Assembly: GCA_963646285.1 (NCBI GenBank)
Contig: CAVIWF010000001.1
Location: 1-64,000 of the forward strand
DNA length: 64,000 nucleotides
Origin: CAKUFA01 sp963646285
GTDB taxonomy: Bacteria > Bacillota > Clostridia > Christensenellales > Aristaeellaceae
Direction: 5' to 3'
Positions 60,846 through 64,000 of this stretch are shown here, one piece after another. Made by a program: the position numbers and the translations under genes. Position 1 is the stretch's first letter. Every line of letters starts with the position of its first letter. The notes beneath the pieces were generated by a model. The model was not told the origin of the DNA, made no database searches, and worked only from the letters and a program-made list of their open reading frames with translations.

Positions 60846-62134
60846 AGAGCGTCTACATTTGTTTCAGCACGGACATTTTGCATAATGGCCACCTGAACAT
60901 TTTGAAAAAGGCAGAGCAGCTGGGCGAGGTGACGGTGGGCATCCTGACGGATGAAGCCATTGCGTCCTACAAGCACTATCCGCTGCTTCCATTGGAAGAA
61001 AGAAAGGCCATGTTTGAGTCCCTGAAGGGGGTTCAGCGGGTTGTGGTGCAGCAGTCCTTGGACTATACGGACATTCTGCATCAGCTGAAGCCGGATATTG
61101 TAGTTCATGGCGATGACTGGCTGGTGGGCTATCAGGCCAACATCCGCCAGAAGGTGATTGAAACCCTGAAGGAGTGGGATGGGGAGCTGGTGGAGTATCC
61201 CTATACCGTTACGCCTACGGAGGAGACCCTTTCGGCCTTGGATCAGCTGCTGAGCCTGCCGGAAACCCGCCGCTCCCGGCTGAAAAAGCTGCTGAGCTAC
61301 AAGCCCTGCCTCAGTGTGATGGAGGCCCATGACGGCCTGACGGGACTGCTTGTGGAAAAGACCCGGGTGGAAACGGCCAACGGAACACGGCAGTTCGATG
61401 CTATTTGGGTATCCAGCCTGTGTGATTCCACTGCCAAGGGCAAGCCGGACATCGAACTGGTGGACATGACCAGCCGACTGAACACCATTGAAGAAATCAT
61501 GGAGGTTACCACCAAGCCCATCGTACTGGATGGGGACACCGGCGGACAGATCGAGCACTTTGTCTACAATGTGCAGACCATGGAGCGGCTGGGCGTGTCT
61601 GCGGTAATCATCGAGGATAAGAAGGGACTGAAGAAGAACAGCCTCTTCGGTACCGGGGCCGGGCAGGTACAGGATGACATTGAAGCGTTCTGCCAGAAGA
61701 TTACTGCCGGCAAGAATGCCCAGAAGTCCAAGGACTTCATGATCATTGCCCGGTGCGAAAGCCTGATCCTGGGCATGGGGCAAGAGGATGCATTGAAGCG
61801 CTGCCACGCTTACGTGAAGGCTGGGGCAGACGGCATTATGATTCACTCCGTGCAGAAAACCCCGGATGAAATTTTTGCATTCTGCCAGGCCTTCCGCAGG
61901 GATGATCCGAAAACGCCCATTGTGGTGGTGCCTACGACCTACAACACCACCACAGAAGACGAGTTGGCTGCCCATGGCATTAACATGGTGATTCATGCCA
62001 ATCATCTCATTCGCAGCGCATTCCCTGCTATGCAGAAAACGGCGCAGACCATTCTGGAACATGGACGCAGCTACGAAGTGAACGATATGTGCATGTCCAT
62101 TAAGGAAATCCTCGGCCTGCTGCCCAATCAATAA
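60842..62134 (+). CDS. pepM: Phosphoenolpyruvate mutase fused to an N-terminal nucleotidyltransferase-like domain
   Basis: 430 residues. Residues 1-130 resemble a GCT/TagD-type nucleotidyltransferase with HNGH (14-17), but I do not see the second RTxGxST motif. Residues 150-430 form the PEP mutase barrel with EDKKGLKKNS (258-267), the mutase hallmark that separates it from isocitrate lyase relatives. It makes the C-P bond (PEP to phosphonopyruvate). Overlaps the preceding gene by four bases. Confidence 0.93.
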   Translation: MKSVYICFSTDILHNGHLNILKKAEQLGEVTVGILTDEAIASYKHYPLLPLEERKAMFESLKGVQRVVVQQSLDYTDILHQLKPDIVVHGDDWLVGYQANIRQKVIETLKEWDGELVEYPYTVTPTEETLSALDQLLSLPETRRSRLKKLLSYKPCLSVMEAHDGLTGLLVEKTRVETANGTRQFDAIWVSSLCDSTAKGKPDIELVDMTSRLNTIEEIMEVTTKPIVLDGDTGGQIEHFVYNVQTMERLGVSAVIIEDKKGLKKNSLFGTGAGQVQDDIEAFCQKITAGKNAQKSKDFMIIARCESLILGMGQEDALKRCHAYVKAGADGIMIHSVQKTPDEIFAFCQAFRRDDPKTPIVVVPTTYNTTTEDELAAHGINMVIHANHLIRSAFPAMQKTAQTILEHGRSYEVNDMCMSIKEILGLLPNQ

Positions 62135-62138
62135 AAAA

Positions 62139-62182
62139 CGGCGTGTCCTGCTTTCTTGCTTGGCAGGGCACGCCGCTTTCTT
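62139..62182. terminator. Bidirectional terminator after pepM
   Basis: A 13-pair stem CGGCGTGTCCTGC (62139-62151)/GCAGGGCACGCCG (62163-62175, one wobble) is followed by CTTTCTTTT on plus and GTTTTTT on minus. Confidence 0.88.
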
Positions 62183-62193
62183 TTCACTTTCTT

Positions 62194-63099
62194 TTACAGT
62201 GCCTTGGGATAAAAACCGCTGTCGTGCAGCTTTTTCAGTTCACCGGCCACATAGGCTTTATCTTCATGGTAGGTTACGCCAAACCATACGGCGTGGGTAC
62301 TCAAAACCTCAACGGTTAGGCCGGAGGTGTGCATCAGGGCATCCACCAGCGTAGGCAGGGGATATTCCTTCTTCAGGGGATCACCCTCCGGGGAGGCAAG
62401 GAAGGCGGCCAGGTTTTCCTTTGCAGCGATGAAGAACCAGGGGGTAAAGCCCCAGAAATTCATGGACACCAGTGCGTTGGGGTCGAGGATGCGTCCTGCG
62501 GGATCCGTTGCCAGATCACGAATGGTGCCGTCCGGGAAGGGTTTGATTTGATAGGTTTCGGTCACCTTCACCAGGTGCCCGGCTTCATCGACCTGACACA
62601 CGCCCCGGGTCACGTCGCCGTTATCGGATACGGTGTTCTTCAAATCATAGGCCACCATGGAGGCGGCGTTTTCTTGCCCTTGCAGCCGATGGAGGGAGTC
62701 TGCCATGGCGACAAAAGCATCCCGACCGTAGTAGTCGTCTGCATTGATCACGGCAAAGGGTTCGTGAATCAGATCCGCAGCGCACAGCACCGCATGAACC
62801 GTGCCATAGGGCTTGGTACGCCCTTCCGGGGGAAGGAAGCCGCCGGGCAGGGAGTCATACTCCTGACAGGCATAAAAGACCTCCACCTTCTGTGCCAATT
62901 TATCCCCAATCATGGCCTTGAAGGAGTCCTTCATGGAGGCACGGATGACAAAAACAACCTTGTCAAACCCGGCAGCCACGGCATCATAAATGGAGTATTC
63001 CAGCAAAATTTCCCCATTGGGGCCCATTCGATCAATCTGCTTGTTGCCGCCGTAACGGGAACCAAGGCCTGCCGCCATAATCAATAGGGTGGTTTTCAT
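62194..63099 (-). CDS. Sugar-phosphate-type nucleotidyltransferase
   Basis: 301 residues from the ATG at 63099 (eight bases after AGGAGG). N-terminal LIMAAGLGSRYGGNKQ is the nucleotide-binding loop; INADDYYGRDAF carries the metal Asp; GTVHAVLCA also matches the family. It probably makes an activated sugar or polyol for a surface glycan. The sugar transferase gene lies just upstream. Confidence 0.82.
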   Translation of the reverse strand: MKTTLLIMAAGLGSRYGGNKQIDRMGPNGEILLEYSIYDAVAAGFDKVVFVIRASMKDSFKAMIGDKLAQKVEVFYACQEYDSLPGGFLPPEGRTKPYGTVHAVLCAADLIHEPFAVINADDYYGRDAFVAMADSLHRLQGQENAASMVAYDLKNTVSDNGDVTRGVCQVDEAGHLVKVTETYQIKPFPDGTIRDLATDPAGRILDPNALVSMNFWGFTPWFFIAAKENLAAFLASPEGDPLKKEYPLPTLVDALMHTSGLTVEVLSTHAVWFGVTYHEDKAYVAGELKKLHDSGFYPKAL

Positions 63100-63116
63100 G
63101 GTATGCACCTCCTGCA

Positions 63117-64000
63117 TTATTTGTTTGCTTCCGTCGAGTTGCCCTGCTCCTGAGCAAAGCCCTCGGTGGAGTCGGACTTGAAGAAGACGGTCAATGTACG
63201 GAAAAGCAGCTTAATATCCAGCCAAATGGAAAAAGATTCAATATACATCAGATCCAGCATCAGCTTGTCTTCCGGGGTGGTGTTGTAGCGGCCTTCGATT
63301 TGGGCATATCCGGTGAGACCGGCCTTCATCTTTTCCCGATAGACAAAAGCGGGGAGCTGCTGCTTATACTTCTCCACATTTTCCAGCATTTCGGGCCGGG
63401 GGCCAACCAGGGTCATGTCCCCCTTCAGAATGTTCCAGAACTGGGGCAGTTCATCCAGCCGTGTACGGCGCAGGAAATGACCGATTTTCGTGATGCGGGC
63501 ATCATCGGCAGCCGCAGACACCTGATGTTTGCTGGAAGAGGCTGCCTCGCTCATGGTGCGGAACTTGCAGATGGTGAAAATGCGGCCGTTGACGGACATG
63601 CGCTTCTGCCGGAAAATGACCTTGCCCCCGTCCTCAAAATGGATGCACAGGGCAATCACTGCCATCAGGGGACTGAGCACCAGCAGCACCAGAGCAGAGA
63701 AAAGCACATCCATGCCCCGCTTAATGAGCCGCTGCAAAATGGTCATTTTGCGGTAGTCCATGGCCAGGAAAGCAGCGTCATCCACGATAACCTGCCGGGC
63801 ATTGCTGAGCATAATGTCTTCCAACTGGGCACGGCACAGCACGTCTTTTTGCAGGTCGTAGCACTGGTGGAGGATCCGCATTTGATCCTCTGCCGGCAGG
63901 CCGGAAAGAATGACCGTTTCACTGTTGCGGATCAGGTCAATGAGATTGGGATCATCAAACATGGCCACCTTTTCCACATGCCACTGAAGGCGATACCGGT
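63117..64000 (-). CDS. Polyprenyl-phosphate sugar-1-phosphate transferase, partial
   Basis: Initiating transferase for exopolysaccharide or capsule assembly. The visible part contains a cytoplasmic linker, the membrane helix RLIKRGMDVLFSALVLLVLSP (part) and the catalytic domain with KVIFRQKRM, FTICKFRTM, RRTRLDELPQFWN and LVGPRP. The reading frame stays open through the window end, so the N-terminal membrane part lies beyond 64000; the GTG at 63977 is probably internal. C-terminal tail EGFAQEQGNSTEANK is nonconserved. Confidence 0.88.
   Translation of the reverse strand, partial: RYRLQWHVEKVAMFDDPNLIDLIRNSETVILSGLPAEDQMRILHQCYDLQKDVLCRAQLEDIMLSNARQVIVDDAAFLAMDYRKMTILQRLIKRGMDVLFSALVLLVLSPLMAVIALCIHFEDGGKVIFRQKRMSVNGRIFTICKFRTMSEAASSSKHQVSAAADDARITKIGHFLRRTRLDELPQFWNILKGDMTLVGPRPEMLENVEKYKQQLPAFVYREKMKAGLTGYAQIEGRYNTTPEDKLMLDLMYIESFSIWLDIKLLFRTLTVFFKSDSTEGFAQEQGNSTEANK

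Overview
The window looks like a chromosome segment of a low-to-moderate GC Gram-positive bacterium of the class Clostridia, probably gut or rumen associated. The evidence is the Maf-MreBCD-PBP2-MinD-RodA cell-shape operon, a Bacillus-type PurR, HPr kinase, ROK glucokinase, strong AGGAGG ribosome sites, frequent GTG and TTG starts, and promoters with TGn-extended -10 boxes. No phage, insertion sequence, CRISPR array, rRNA or tRNA was recognised.

Layout. 0.1-8.9 kb (minus strand): cell elongation operon maf-mreB-mreC-mreD-mrdA-minD-rodA, with no minC or minE. 9.1-13.8 kb (minus): queT under a preQ1-II-type riboswitch, then a GH3 glycosidase, a zinc-ribbon membrane protein and a TPM-domain protein. 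14.0-17.2 kb (plus): HAD phosphatase, hprK, glucokinase, smpB. 17.4-24.9 kb (plus): an exported FMN/FAD reductase, purR with PurBox-like sites, pth and mfd. 24.9-26.7 kb (minus): MATE exporter with its MarR regulator. 26.9-28.6 kb (plus): two small membrane-type proteins and an orphan response regulator with a degenerate receiver. 28.7-31.3 kb (minus): zinc-ribbon/TPR/chitobiase-like membrane protein and an HD hydrolase. 31.5-36.5 kb (plus): a tandem duplication of a binding-protein-like gene with its promoter, then a nucleotidyltransferase-like protein and a VanZ protein; the duplicated part is visibly AT-richer than its surroundings. 36.5-40.7 kb (minus): an unusual metal P-type ATPase operon with three stand-alone PGRxRxR-domain proteins and a small membrane protein. 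40.9-47.5 kb: Pho/Pst phosphate system (pstCAB-phoU-phoP-phoR on minus, pstS divergent on plus) controlled by two opposed arrays of TTTACA boxes. 47.6-53.1 kb (minus): polyamine importer potABC with two potD genes behind an autoregulated XRE-cupin repressor. 53.4-56.5 kb (minus): a ZorA/ZorB-like ion-driven motor pair with a small exported protein. 56.6-58.9 kb: Gfo/Idh/MocA oxidoreductase and lrgAB. 59.0-62.1 kb (plus): a three-gene phosphonate operon (decarboxylase, nucleotidyltransferase, NTase-PEP mutase fusion). 62.2-64.0 kb (minus): sugar nucleotidyltransferase and a truncated polyprenyl-phosphate sugar transferase.

The most unusual item is pstS. Its two halves are in reversed order: the normally C-terminal half follows the signal peptide and the normally N-terminal half ends the protein, while all phosphate-binding motifs are kept. 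This looks like a natural circular permutation. Next in interest are the CxxC-less metal-ATPase operon, the Zorya-like motor pair without a recognisable effector, the minimal phosphonate operon beside glycan genes, and the pseudo-receiver regulator. All calls rest on reading motifs and gene order; no database search was possible.
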